Positions 36,230-47,095 of a stretch of DNA of 64,000 nucleotides are shown here, piece by piece. This DNA comes from Cladocopium goreaui. Taxonomy: Eukaryota > Sar > Dinophyceae > Suessiales > Symbiodiniaceae. Made by a program: the position numbers and the translations under genes. Below the pieces are notes generated by a model. The model saw only the letters and a list, made by a program, of their open reading frames with translations. It did no database searches and had not been told where the DNA came from. The stretch spans positions 361,140 through 425,139 of the forward strand of contig CAMXCT020006268.1 of NCBI GenBank assembly GCA_947184155.2, in the 5' to 3' direction. Numbering within the stretch: position 1 is the first letter of the stretch; every line of letters begins with the position of its first letter.

Positions 36230-36421
36230 TGTGAAAGCTGTTGTTGACCATGGGTGATCTCATGTGACCTGCCGGCCGTCTTTTGCCTGGGCTCGAACTG
36301 CCCATCGAATTTCCCCAGATCTTCAGCCATGCTACGCATTGTCTAGCAAAAAGGCCGATCACTTCGTTGCCCGCTTCGCCGTGAGTTGGGTTCGTTGTGC
36401 AAAGCCGATTGTGATTCTACA
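36230..36421 (+). repeat. 5' LTR, 192 bp
   Basis: TGTGAAAGC ... GATTCTACA. It differs from the 3' LTR by G/A near 36254, T/C in CGAACTGCC, C/A in GATCTTCAG, and G/A in GTTGGGTTCG. No clear TATA box or poly(A) signal is visible. Confidence 0.95.
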
Positions 36422-36422
36422 G

Positions 36423-36435
36423 TGGTACTCGGAGC
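36423..36435 (+). other. Primer-binding site
   Basis: TGGTACTCGGAGC starts one base after the LTR and ends in the TGG expected opposite a tRNA CCA tail. It resembles the initiator-Met site TGGTATCAGAGC used by many copia elements, with changes in the middle. The exact tRNA is not determined. Confidence 0.6.
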
Positions 36436-36537
36436 TTGCAAGATTTCCAGAGGCTGCTGCGCACTCCGTTTCTTGATCGTTTCACTTGCAAGATCACCAA
36501 GGTTGTTGATTTCTTACTTTGAAGAAGTTTTGATTCG

Positions 36538-37725
36538 ATGGCTGAAAACAGTGATGACAGATCAGGTGGTGCATGGAGTCGGGTACCGACTTGGGATGGA
36601 AGTCCGCTTATATGGCGGCAATTCAAGCGTGAAATGACATGGTGGGTTAGTAGTCTAGATCTTGAATCTACGACAAAGTACAACCTGGCTGCTAGGTGGT
36701 TGTTGCGTCAGAGCGGAATTGTCCGCCAACGAGGGGAAGAGTTTGATCCAGCCGAGCTACAGCATCGCCCTCGACAGACAGCTGTGGACCCTCAGACTGG
36801 TGAGACGCATGAGATAGCACCAGTCGATTATCTGCATGGATTGAATAAGCTGCTTTCTGCCTTGGAAGGTATCAATGGACAATCTGTATTGGATGAACGA
36901 GGTGAACTGAGGACGCATTTCTATAACCATCTGCAAAGGAAAGCTGGTGAACATATGAGTGAGTTTGCAACCCGTTTTCGCACTGCCGTTGCTGATCTCA
37001 AAGCTGAAGGGGTGACACTTCCTTCAAGCGAGCTTGGATGGTTTCTGAAAGAAAAGGGCGGACTTGACCCGCTCCGCAAACAGCTTTTGGAGACTGCACT
37101 TCAGGGTCAAGAGGAATACGAGCAGATTGAGCGTGAGTCATTGAGGTTGTTTCGAGACCTGCACCTTTCTGATCCATGGTTTTGACACATGGGTGACCGC
37201 AATGACGGCAATAGGCCGAAGCTGACCATTCGTCGAATGTTTGGACAACCTTCGTCTGCAGGAAGCTCTTCTTCCGCATCAGTTTCTTCCTTCAGGACGT
37301 TGTCGGATGCCAGCCGACGATCTGGTTCAAGTACTCCACGGGTCTATTTGACTGAAGTGCCAGAGGACCCTGTGGATGAGGAGGCCCCTGAAGAAGAGTA
37401 ACTTGTTGAGGATGACGAGCATATGGTGCTTGAAACTGCAATTCAGAAAGAGGCACAGGCCTTTGCTGCTGAGTTGGAAGAAGCTGAACAAGATGGTTTG
37501 GACCCCAGCACCATTGAGACTTTGGAAGCCAATTTTGAATCAGCTGCTGAAACTCTGGTCACGATGCGTGAAGCTCGCAATCGACTGCAAGAAATCAGAA
37601 AGGATCGTGGCTACAAGAAGCCCGTGGATGGTGCTGCAAAGGGTGGACCGATTTCCAAGAAGAATTCGAAGCATCCATGCTTCAATTGTGGTTTGCCGGG
37701 GCATTGGGCCGGTGACAAAGAGTGT
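36538..37725 (+). pseudogene. copia gag region with zinc knuckle
   Basis: ATG at 36538 opens a frame that continues, apart from TGA at 37183-37185 and TAA at 37399-37401, into the protease. The capsid-like part (MAENSDDRSGGAW..., residues 1-215) has the WxxFKREMTWWV and HFYNHLQRKAGEHMSEFATR elements typical of copia gag. A nucleocapsid zinc knuckle C-X2-C-X4-H-X6-C (CFNCGLPGHWAGDKEC) lies at 37678-37725; its last spacing is six rather than the usual four residues. Gag would package element RNA in virus-like particles; this copy is truncated by the stops. Confidence 0.85.
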
Positions 37726-38646
37726 CAGAAGCCTGGCCAAGGACTTGCTCGCAAAGCTGGAAAAGTTGCAGCTGCTCCCAAGCAAGTGCGTTTTGCAGAA
37801 GTTTGTCAATCGGACGCCATTGCCACTGACCCTATTGACACAACCAGCACTGTACACGAAGCTGCCATGGTGAATGTTGCTGTTCGCCTTCCTTTAGACC
37901 AAGCCCTGAATGTGAACCTCTATGGCACCACCCATCCAGTGCTTGTTTCTGACGCCAGGGACATTGCTGGCGACAAGATGTTGGTGGGTGCCCTTGACTC
38001 AGCCTGTAACAGGACTTGCTCGAGCCCTAAGTGGTTGGAAGCCTATGTGCAGAAGATCCGCCAATCTGCACCAGCATTCATTTCCAATTTGATTCAGGAA
38101 GTTGTTGAACATGAGAATTTCAGATTTGGAAATGGTGGCATTGTCCCAAGCACACATCGTTGGCGTCTTCCAGCTTTCGTGGGTGGTCGTGTTTTGCTGC
38201 TTTGGGTTTCACAAGTGCCAGTTCCTTCACTAAGTCTTTTACTTGGCCGAGATTTTTTGGAGTCAGTTGGTGGAGTGCTGGACTTCGCAGACAAAACCAT
38301 CAGTTTCAAGCATCTTGAAGCCAAGACTCAACGACTGGAGCAGATGTCAGCTGGGCATTACATGCTGCCCTTGGTCGCCAACACTTGGCCAAGGCTCCCA
38401 GAGGGTCGTTGGAAACGTTGCGGTTTGGATGGCATCATAGAGTTGCAGTTGAATGTCAAAGCTTGGCTTTCCAGATGCATGACAGATAAGTCAAATGAGT
38501 TGCAAACCCCCCGAAAGCCTGTCAGTGATCACATGCATGTTGGCCTGAACTTGTTTTTGATGACCGGATGCCTGCCGCATCCTTGGCCCATAGCATGTCG
38601 GTGGATCTTCAACCACCCGTGAACTCCCGTCAACATCATCTTCAAG
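37726..38646 (+). pseudogene. copia aspartic protease region
   Basis: The frame continues with ALDSACNRTC, the active Asp codon being 37996-37998 in a D-S-A context (family: D-S/T-G/A), and LLLGRDFLESVGGVLDF near 38237, the second conserved part of a retropepsin. It would cleave the polyprotein. TGA at 38620-38622 interrupts the frame, which is open again to 39675. The context CCG-TGA-ACT suggests a lost CGA. Confidence 0.8.
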
Positions 38647-39342
38647 GTGGACGTCATCAAGTTCTCTCCACTGAGTGCGTCAGTGATGAGTGCTGCACCG
38701 CTGGGCAAGCACGACTTGAACGAGACCATTCGATACCTGAGCCCTGCGGGGTTCAACCGATTGTTCAAGACCTTGCCATGGCATATCCAGCAAGTGCGGC
38801 TTCAAGCCAGCCTGCACCCAAGCCTGTTGCTCAAACCAAAGACGCCGAGTTTGTCAGTGGCCCAGCCCAAGACTCCAGGAAGCGGATCTTTGACGTCAAC
38901 GCCGTCAACAGCCGCTCCTGCAGAGGCCAATCAACAGTTGCACGATCGAGGAGGATCAACTGCAGTTCGTCGAGAGCCGAGTCACGGCAATGCTAAAGAA
39001 CCGAGTGGGCCATTTCCTGAGCGACTCCGAGAATCGCATGCAGGCCATGCTCAGCCAAGTGATGCAACAAGTGATGGGCATGAGCAATCCTCCGATGAAT
39101 GGTGCAGCAACACAAGAGACCACGGATGCAAACATGGTGGCACCGTTTCCTCCAGAGATGCCACGCTGAATGATGATTTTCAGCTTCCTGCGTCGTTGAA
39201 GGTGAAGCCGGCAGTTCGCCAGATGATTTCTCAAGCCTGGCAACAACATCGCCGAGACCAATTGGCGATATCAACCAATCGGCAACGTGTCATGGAAATT
39301 TTCAATATGACTTGGATGAATGAGATGAGGCAGCATGAGCGT

Positions 39343-39936
39343 CAAGTGTTTTCCATGGAAGTGAAGCTGTCAGACCCTTTTGTGACCGAAGTTTTCACTG
39401 ACACTGAGCCGATAGCTGCTGCTGCCAGACGTGTTGGTTTGAATGCTGGAGATAGTTTAACCCTGAAGACTGGCTGGGACTTTATGCAACCCAGTCGTCG
39501 TGAAGCAGCGTTGAGCTTGATTGCAGAAACCAAACCTGAAGTCGTAATCCTGGTTTTTCCTTGCGGGCCTTGGTCGCCTCTGCATAGGCTTAATCCACCC
39601 GCAGATTTGGATGAACGACGTGCAGCAGCTCGTGAATTGGTTCTTTTTGCAATCAAGGTTGCAGAGTTGCAGCTGTGAAATGGCAGACATTTCTTGATGG
39701 AAAACCCTGCTCCGTCTGCAGCCTGGCAATTAGATGAACTGCAGCAATTTCTTTCACGACCAGATGTTTTGTCCGTGGTAGTGGACATCTGTGCCTTCAA
39801 TCTCAGATCAGCTGGCGGCGAACTGCATCGCAAACGCACACGGCTTTTGACTTCCAGCCAAGCATTGGTCTCCCGCATGATGAACAAAACCTGCAGCGGG
39901 GACCACAATCATGATCCTATCATGATCCTGTCATAG
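39343..39936 (+). pseudogene. Methyltransferase-like region between protease and integrase
   Basis: In the polyprotein frame, EVFTDTEPIAAAARRVGL (from 39388) and GWDF (39472-39483) are followed by VVILVFPCGPWSPL (PCGPWS at 39559-39576) and, after TGA at 39676-39678, by FLMENP (ENP at 39700-39708). Order and spacing recall motifs I, IV (PCQ-S, the catalytic Cys) and VI (ENV) of cytosine-C5 DNA methyltransferases. Motifs VIII-X and a target-recognition domain are not evident in the some 200 residues, so it may be a derived or non-catalytic Rossmann domain. Copia elements encoding C5-methyltransferases have been reported from dinoflagellates (de Mendoza and colleagues, from memory); whether this is that domain or a separate one is open. 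Confidence 0.5.
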
Positions 39937-39947
39937 GAGGGTCTAAG

Positions 39948-41330
39948 GTGACAGAAGCTGCTGGACACTATAGCCGTGAATTTTCAGATGCAGTGATTCA
40001 AGCATTCATGGATCAGTTTGATTTTGAGACGGCCGCATGTTTTCAAGCCTTGGAAGAACAGCAAGCGTATGAAGCACATGTGACTGATGGTGGCACCCCA
40101 GTTCCCGGTGAATCTGCTGTTGATGATGACTCAGATGGTTCATTTGAGCTTATGAATGATGAGGAACAGATGATCATTAGCCCAGCAGTTAAAGCAGCAG
40201 CGTTCAGGTTGCATGTGAACACAGCCCACCGCAGTCCTTCACGACTTGCTCGAGCATTGTTGGTATGTGGTGCTCCCAAGGAAGCAGTTCTTGCGGCGCG
40301 AAGACTGAAATGTGCTGTTTGCCAAGAGCGTCGGCAACCAAAGGCTCGATTGCCAGCCAGTTTGCCTCCACCTCGTGAAGTGGGCCAGCAAGTTCATGTG
40401 GATTTGGTCCTGGTGGAGGACTCCTTGAGGCAAACCCATGTTGTTGCCCATGCCACAGATGCAGTGTCGAAGTTTCAAGCAGCCGCAATCATGAAGGACA
40501 AAAGCACTGAATCCTTCATCAACTTTCTGACCACGAGATGGTTGCCTCTGTTGGGTACGCCTTCGACCATTGTGGCTGATCAAGGCAGAGAGTTCATTTC
40601 AGAGTCCTTTTGCAGCTGGTGTGACAGCAAGTCGATTTACTTGAAGCACATTGCTGTTGGAGCGCCATGGCAAAATGGCATTGCTGAGCGATCAGGTGGA
40701 ACACTCAAAGCTGTACTTGGTTCCATCACCACAACGCACTTCATTTCAACTTCACTGGAAATGGATACAGCGGTGTCTGAAGCTGTGAGTGCCTACAACT
40801 ATGACATTCATGAGAATGGCATGGCGCCGATCCAATGTGTGACTGGCCGAGTTCCCCCGGCCTATGGAGATGTGCTCAACAACTTCTCTCAGAGGCTTGC
40901 TGAACATTCACTGATTGCTGCTGAGCCGTCTTTGGCAAAGCAGGTTGCTCTGAGAGAGACTGCAAGACTGGCAATGATCAGGTTGCATTACAGCAGAAGC
41001 TTGCGAACTGCTGAGTTAGCCCGTTCCAGGCCAAGCACCCAAGATCAGACACCAGTCCCAGGAGACTTAGTGTTCTTTTGGCGAGCTCAGAAGTATGTTG
41101 GCAAGAATCGGAACTCTAGTTCAAGACGCAAGTTGGCCTTGAGACGCTGGCACGGCCCTGGGTTGCTTGTGGCATTGGAAGGTGATGTAGCTGCAAATTG
41201 TTTCATATCATACAGAGGGCAGTTGACAAAATGTCCTTTGGAGCATGTTAGGCCTGCATCATCTTTGGAAAGCATTGCAGCTGGTTCCTGGCAAGCGGCA
41301 ATTGATGAGGTCATTCAAGCTGCCCGGAAT
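39948..41330 (+). pseudogene. copia integrase
   Basis: An uninterrupted frame of 866 codons begins here. The zinc-binding part has His codons at 40212 and 40227 and the pair CAVC (40311-40322). The catalytic triad is D (40401, HVDLVLV), D (40578, VADQGREF) and E (40686, in NGIAERSGG), with the canonical D-X35-E spacing and the GAPWQNGIAER signature. The C-terminal part carries the PGDLVFFWR and RRWHGPGLLVALEG strands. It would insert the cDNA with the observed 5-bp staggered cut. Confidence 0.92.
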
Positions 41331-43029
41331 GAAGGCCAAGGTCAAGATGAACCTGCCGATGATGAAGCTGGTTTGCCAAGCCCTGAAGAAACTTTTCAAC
41401 AAGATGCTCAGATCGAACCAGGGACACCAGTTCCATCGGGCTTGTCACCTCAAGAGATTGTGGCAGCCTCGCAGCCAGCGATTTCTGAGCCACCTGCATC
41501 GGCCGTTGCGTCTAGACGCTCTTCCTTGATATCAGTGCCTGAGTCTGATGCATCGCGTGCGTCTAGCGCCGCTCCTGGCACTCCAGTGCCAAATTTGGTA
41601 TTGTCTGCATCTCAGATTCCGATGACACCGGTTCCTATGACACCGCCTTTGGAAAAGCCCACATCATTGCAAAGAACCATCCAGCGAGCTCGAAGCTTGG
41701 ATGACCTGCAGCGTGGCGTGAAGAGACCGCCGGAAGATGAGGGCGATCGTGAACCGAAGCCTTCACAAAGTACGGCGTCGTCTGCTCTGCCGGCTTTTGA
41801 GGCCTTGGCATTGGCATTGAGCAATGTTGAGCTGGACAACCTTGCAGCTCAACATAGCCATATGCATCCTTTGATGCAGCTGCAGATAGATGTGGCGAAG
41901 GACCGTCGTGACCCTATGTCATGTGTTGAAGCAGATCATGGCACATGGGACGGTCGTTGGGCGATGCTTTGTGAACGTGACTGGCAGCTTATGCAATCCC
42001 TGGGTGAACGTTTTCCCAATGGTGAAGCTGCTGATCTGTTTGATGCAACTGAGGTAAACCAGGTGCAAACAGCCAGACGTGAGTATCAATGGAGCAAGAT
42101 GACTCCAGAGGACAAGAAGCTTTGGGGCGAAGCAGCTGTAAAAGGCTGGATGGCATACATCGACAACGAGGCCATTGAGGTCCTGTCCATGGAAGAGAGC
42201 CGCCGAGTCAGAGCTGAGTTGGCCCGCAAATCTGAGTTGGATCGCATTCTGGTGCCGAGGTTTGTGTGTACCGACAAAAATGATGGTTTGAGATCAAGCT
42301 CCTCCAACCTTCCGGTGCGTCACTCAGCACGGATGGTCGTACCAGGCTTTAAAGATCGCGCGAACTTGGAAGGGTCTCTCCGCCGAGATGCGCCGATTGG
42401 CAGTCGTACTGCGCAACACCTTTTGTTGATCATAGCCTATAGCTGCATGGAACCATACATGGTCTTTGATCTCGGCAGACGTCAAGGCTGCCTTTCTGAA
42501 AGGAGACAGGTATGTGTCTCGCCAACTCTGGATTACGAAAACCAATGAGGTAGCAAGTCCACCAGTGCCAGTGCGACCAGGACAACTAGCCAAAGTTGTC
42601 AAGGGCATCTTCGGTTTGGCAGATGCACCGCGCCAGTGGTGGTTGTGGCTATCAAAGTCCATGAGTGAGCACGGATGGGAGAAGAGTTGCATTGATGGAG
42701 CACTTTGGTTTCTGTGGTCCGTGGCAGCTGATGGTTCTCGAACATTGGAGGGTGCAATCGTTTCTCACGTGGATGATTTGTTGTTCACTGGCAGCCACAA
42801 GGCAGAACAGTCACTCATGTCCATTGGTGCTGAGTTGGGTTTCGGATCAGTTGACCGTGATGATTTCGTTTGGTGCGGTAAGAGAATCCGACGCCATTCA
42901 GATGGTACTATCCGCATTTCTATGGTGGTTTATCATGAGAACGCTTCAGAGATCATCATTGAAAAGCACCGCAAATCTGACCCCACTGCAGCACTGAATC
43001 CTGTGAAGCTCGCAAGCTACGAGCTGTGA
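41331..43029 (+). pseudogene. copia linker and reverse transcriptase
   Basis: After an acidic Ser/Pro-rich linker (about 41331-41800) the RT begins with RMVVPGFKDRAN and APIGSRTAQHLLLIIA. Near 42450 the frame shifts by one base into ISADVKAAFLKGD (42469 on), the catalytic Asp motif A. GIFGLADAPRQWW follows, then the YxDD-type box as HVDDLLF (42766-42786). The frame is open to 43027, but a further one-base change near 43000 is needed to enter RNase H. Motif order is that of copia RT; the enzyme is not produced intact from this copy. Confidence 0.9.
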
Positions 43030-44150
43030 TTGGCAGTTTGCAATGGTTGGTTGCACAATGCAGATTTGACATGGGTTTTCATGTCAATGTGATTCAAGGT
43101 GAGTCCCCACCTAGCATCGGCACTCTGATCCGTGCAAATGCTTTGGTGCGTGAGTTCAAAAGGCATGGAAACTTTGAGTTTGTTTTCAGACCGGTTGATT
43201 TTCGCAAAGCTGGCATTGTAGTGCTTTCAGATGCAGCCCTTGGAAACGTCGCTGTATGCGGTAGCAATCAAGGAGATGTTGTGGAAAAGACATATAAACA
43301 GGCCTGCTACTTTGTGCTTGTGGCAGAGCAATCATTGCTTCAAGGTGAGCAAGGACTTTTCAACATACTGGATGCGAGGTCACGCAGAATCCCTCGTGTT
43401 TGTCGCTTTACCTATGCAGCAGAAACGCTATCTGCTGAAGAAACTCTGGATTGTGGGCAGCTGGCCCGTGGTTTATTGGCATTGGCGCAAGGTCGACAGT
43501 TGACCGAACGACGCGCTGATTTGCTGATCCACAGCGTTCCTCTGACTGCGGTTGTGGATGCCAAAGTTGTCTTCGACAAGTCAAATTCAGATACACCTGG
43601 ATTTGGATCATTGAAGTCGCTGGCCTTCAGCATTGCTTGGATGAGGTCCGTATTGCGACTTCCGAATACTGCTTTGAGGTGGACATCCACAGAGAACATG
43701 TGGATTGATGGTGGGACGAAAGATATGGATTTGTCTCACATGCGCAGCATCATGTCTCTGGGTAGGTGGTCAATTTCCTACTCCCCGGAGTTTGTCAAGC
43801 AGGTTGCCAAAGCCAAGAAACTCAAACCTTTAGGTGTTGCTTCAGCATGCGCTGATTCACCTGGAGTGAGAGTGGATGATGGAGATCCTTTGCTTGGACA
43901 TTTGATGAAGATTGGTGATAGAAAAGGTTGGCATTTGATTAGTGGGATAGGCATCCAAGTTGCTTTCAATGCCCGCCCGTTCCGAACACCAGATCCCAGA
44001 TTTTCCGCTGCCAAGATGCCGCTTCGAAGTAGCTATGCAAGATTCAATCTGGACGACGCCCAGTGTGAATGGCGCCGTTTGGAAACGGCCGTGAAGTACA
44101 GTGAGCTGCCAAATCAGCATGCGTTGATCGGGCAAACAGTTCCAATTTGA
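43026..44150 (+). pseudogene. copia RNase H and C-terminal tail
   Basis: The first codons (IGSLQWLVAQCRFDM) are the RT-RNase H connection. Acidic residues expected for RNase H are at 43230 (LSDAALGN), 43421 (AAETLSAEE) and 43557 (VVDAKVVFD). ENMWIDGGTKDM near 43700 corresponds to the usual copia end of the domain. About 140 further residues follow before TGA at 44148-44150, 68 bases ahead of the 3' LTR. A weak purine stretch AAGAAGAAA (about 44200) is the only polypurine-tract candidate. Confidence 0.85.
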
Positions 44151-44218
44151 ATTAGCATGTTTCATTCTGTGGCAGGTCCTCAGTCATCCATGCAACGTCA
44201 AGAAGAAACTACAATGGA

Positions 44219-44410
44219 TGTGAAAGCTGTTGTTGACCATGGATGATCTCATGTGACCTGCCGGCCGTCTTTTGCCTGGGCTCGAACCGCCCATCGAATT
44301 TCCCCAGATCTTAAGCCATGCTACGCATTGTCTAGCAAAAAGGCCGATCACTTCGTTGCCCGCTTCGCCGTGAGTTGGATTCGTTGTGCAAAGCCGATTG
44401 TGATTCTACA
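44219..44410 (+). repeat. 3' LTR, 192 bp
   Basis: Same sequence as 36230-36421 apart from four substitutions. It is followed directly by AATAT, the second copy of the target duplication. Confidence 0.95.
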
Positions 44411-44574
44411 AATATGAATTACGATCAAAGCTGGCACCCCCGTCGGACAACTGGTGGTGAAAATGGTCGGTTAACCCTCCTGCGTTTCATAGGAATATGG
44501 ATCCAGCAATGTACACAACAGGCAACAACCTGCCGCAAAATTTTCAAGTTTACCACGACCGACCCGTAGGTCAC

Positions 44575-45021
44575 TTGCGCAAGCATGCCTGCAAACCCTG
44601 GCGCAACTGAGGAAAAGGCATTTCCACCGTGGAGAGCGGTTGGAGGACACGTAGCGCTTCCAGCCCTGGCAAAGGCCTCAAGGCCAATGTCTGAAAACAA
44701 AATCATGGCCGGTGGATCTCCATACTATGATTCGTCCGGTCCCAAATTTCATTTACAGCGCCATTCCATTGTTCAAAAGCGTCTTTTGGGTGACCATCCA
44801 AAACCAAATGCCCCCCACACACACACACACACCGCAAGGAAGAACCGTACATACACCAAGCATCTGGTCCGAGGGTGCCACGACCAAGGAAACATCCCAG
44901 AACTCAACACATTCCCATTCCAAATAAATGTGACTGGTTGGCCTTGCCGCAACCCCAGGAGTCGTCGAACACAATTCTGGAATAACGCGCTATGTGGTCC
45001 CAAGTCATTTTGTCCATCGTT
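44575..45021 (-). CDS. Possible 5' exons of the OsmC-like gene beyond the retrotransposon
   Basis: Exon 44943-45017 (ATG at 45015-45017) reads MDKMTWDHIARYSRIVFDDS WGCGK and ends phase 0 at a GC donor. Exon 44575-44690 starts after TTTTCAG in phase 0 (TLALRPLPGLEALRVLQPLS...) and ends phase 2 at GTGACC. This is the phase needed to enter the OsmC exon ending at 35962, which opens with one base of a split codon. If correct, the copia element sits in that intron. The exon is also open in a second frame (IGLEAFARAGSATCPPTALH), so the link is tentative. Confidence 0.4.
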
Positions 45022-45716
45022 CTTGCCAACGTATTTCAGTAAGGAATGGAAAAAATGCATTGCCCCGCGTGTTTTTGCTGCATGCCGCTGTCAAAAAGTG
45101 CGTTTCTCTGTTAATTTCTATGTTGTTTAGCCTTGAGCCTCGCGTTTTTCGGCGCGACATCTCTGAAGTCGGGAATGGCGCGAGTATACGTCAATCCTTC
45201 CGCATTCTGGTGCGCAAGCAGCAAGCACAAATGTCCGATGAAAAAATTGCGTTCCAATATCTACCGCTTCTATTGCGTTGGCGTGCTGAAACATATTTGT
45301 GATGTCAACTGACATGGGAATGTAGCAAAGCAGCCCACTAGCTATCAAAATGCAACCATTGCATTCACAGAGACCAAGTATTTCGTCATTGCGGTATGGC
45401 GACCATAGTTTGCATCTGTCATCTAATAGCCATGGTCATTACGTCACCTATCTTTTTCACCTCTTCCCCAAAACAATTGTTACGGCCACCCTTGTTGCAA
45501 GGAAAACGGCCACATGGAATAGACATGAAGGCTGTGGTCAACACCTTAGAAATGATGAACGAATACAACAATTGTGCTGGAAACGTTAAAACACGAAAAA
45601 ACATTGAAAATTACAATGACTACGAGGATGAGCACGGTCACGAAGTTCACCACTTCCACCACAAGAAACGGGGTATGAAACAAAAATGCGAACAAAATCA
45701 AACCCAACCATCACGG
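45022..45716. other. No gene seen
   Basis: Neutral composition with short frames on both strands. I found no exon chain, repeat or RNA gene that I can support. Confidence 0.4.
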
Positions 45717-46165
45717 GCATGCAGCACACGTTACGTTATCATTGAAACCATATTTTTGGCGAAGGAAATTTAGAACTCAAATTTCCGAAAAAATGGAGAC
45801 ATGACAAAGCAGACCAGGGAAGAGTCAGAGAAGAGAAGAAGTGAGAAAATCAAAAAGAAAAAGGCTAAGAAGAAAGAAACTGCAGGCGCGCCAAAGGGTA
45901 GGAAAGTCACGAATCACTATGTTTTTAGCATGGTTTGCGGCTCCGGGCGGGGTCAAAAAGTAAGTTGGCTAAAGCGGCGGGTGCGGAGCCATCTGGCAAA
46001 ATGAGAGATAAAAAATTGCACACTGTCGCGCCGCGAATCGGAGTTTGAGGTGAAAATGCACGAAACACGTCAGTTTCTCAGCATTTTTCAAAATTAAGAT
46101 GTCGAAAAAGTACACGCCATTGATTGTGGCGCGAAGCACATGTCAAAGTCAGGGTCAAAATGCAC
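45717..46165 (+). repeat. Interspersed repeat, copy 2
   Basis: Diverged copy of 5868-6330. It shares the order CATGCAGCAC, AGAAGTCAAA/GAACTCAAAT, a purine-rich AAGAAG tract, GGCTAAAGCGGCGGGTGCGG, GAGCCATCTGG, and ATTGTGGCGCGAAGCACATG. It is more degraded than copy 1 and lacks its long tail. Confidence 0.65.
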
Positions 46166-46734
46166 TAAACACCGGAACCAAGGGACGCAACCTCAGGAGA
46201 CCAAGCACCAGCTGCAGGCAAAACAAAAATACAGAAAGGGCGACTACGGGAAGCAGAGGGGAGACAAAGGGACACAAGTTTGGCAAACCAAGCGGCAGCG
46301 ACAAATTGGAGCAGTCAGCCAAAATGCAGACACCGGCTGTTTGACGTGGGAACCGTGATAGCCAAAGATATCTCGGGGTGGGCCGGCGCTGCTTGAGGAA
46401 AAGGAAATTGCGCCAGGCTGGTTAAGGGAGAGGAACCTCCAGGCATAGGGCAGCAGGTCAGCATGATTCGAGCCCGAAATTGAAGCAAAACAAAATTTTA
46501 ATACATGTTTGACGTACTGAATTCAAGACCCTGAACTCACCACCTAAACGCCACAACTGCAATGACCACCCAAATTTGCCCATCAACTCGAATCCCGGAA
46601 AATTAGCCAAATGCCACGACTTTTGCACCTTGAGGAATACGTTTTTTTGTCTCGTAAACGGTAGTGATCTTGGAGACCGCACCTGTGGTGACGACCACAA
46701 ATAAACGTGGCAACGGAAGTGCCTACGACCCAAC

Positions 46735-47095
46735 GCATGTGCAAGCGTACAAGTGGACGGACGTGTGATGCACGAGTGGACGGACGTGTGTGTACGAGTC
46801 GACGAACGTGTGAGCGCACGTACCTGCGTTGACACGTTCATTCGTCACGTGCGCGCGCACGTACAAAAACTGGGTCGGTCCGAGCCAAGTTTCTTTCATG
46901 GCGTCTGGAGTTTCCTCATGCTGAACATTCAAAAAAAAACCAAGAAGTACAGAAATAAGGTTGACTTGAGTCAACATTATTTTCGTCCGTGTCCCCGCAC
47001 GTGTCGCCGCACATACGCTCACATGTCCGTCCACTCGTACGCACACGTCCATCCCACACTTCCGTCCACTTGCACGCTTACACGTAGGCTGGGTA
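46735..47095. repeat. Imperfect inverted repeat (fold-back), arms about 105 bp
   Basis: Left arm about 46735-46840 (GTGCAAGCGTACAAGTGGAC, then GTGGACGGACGTGTG) is matched on the opposite strand by about 46990-47090 (reverse complement GTGTAAGCGTGCAAGTGGAC, then GAGTGGACGGACATGTGAGC). The arms enclose about 150 bp. Each arm also has an internal direct repeat of GGACGGACGTGTG. Confidence 0.7.

Larger units (their letters stand above)
36230..44410 (+). mobile_element. Ty1/copia LTR retrotransposon, complete but decayed
   Basis: The 8,181-bp element is bounded by 192-bp LTRs starting TG and ending CA and by a perfect 5-bp target duplication AATAT (36225-36229 and 44411-44415). Order inside: primer site, gag with zinc knuckle, protease, a methyltransferase-like region, integrase, reverse transcriptase, RNase H. 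Integrase before RT defines the copia class. The LTRs differ at 4 of 192 positions, so the insertion is not new. The polyprotein is broken by in-frame stops at 37183, 37399, 38620 and 39676 and by frame changes near 39908-39930, 42450 and 43000, so it cannot move by itself. It lies antisense to the OsmC-like gene, possibly in an intron. Confidence 0.95.

Noticed and set aside
36538-39678. Stop-codon readthrough or TGA recoding in the copia polyprotein
   Set aside because: Four stops of two kinds plus three frame changes in one copy are better explained by decay.
44219-44410. LTR as a tRNA or other RNA gene (contains GGGCTCGAACCGCCC)
   Set aside because: The GGCTCGAAC stretch recalls a T-loop, but no A box or cloverleaf fits and both copies are LTRs.
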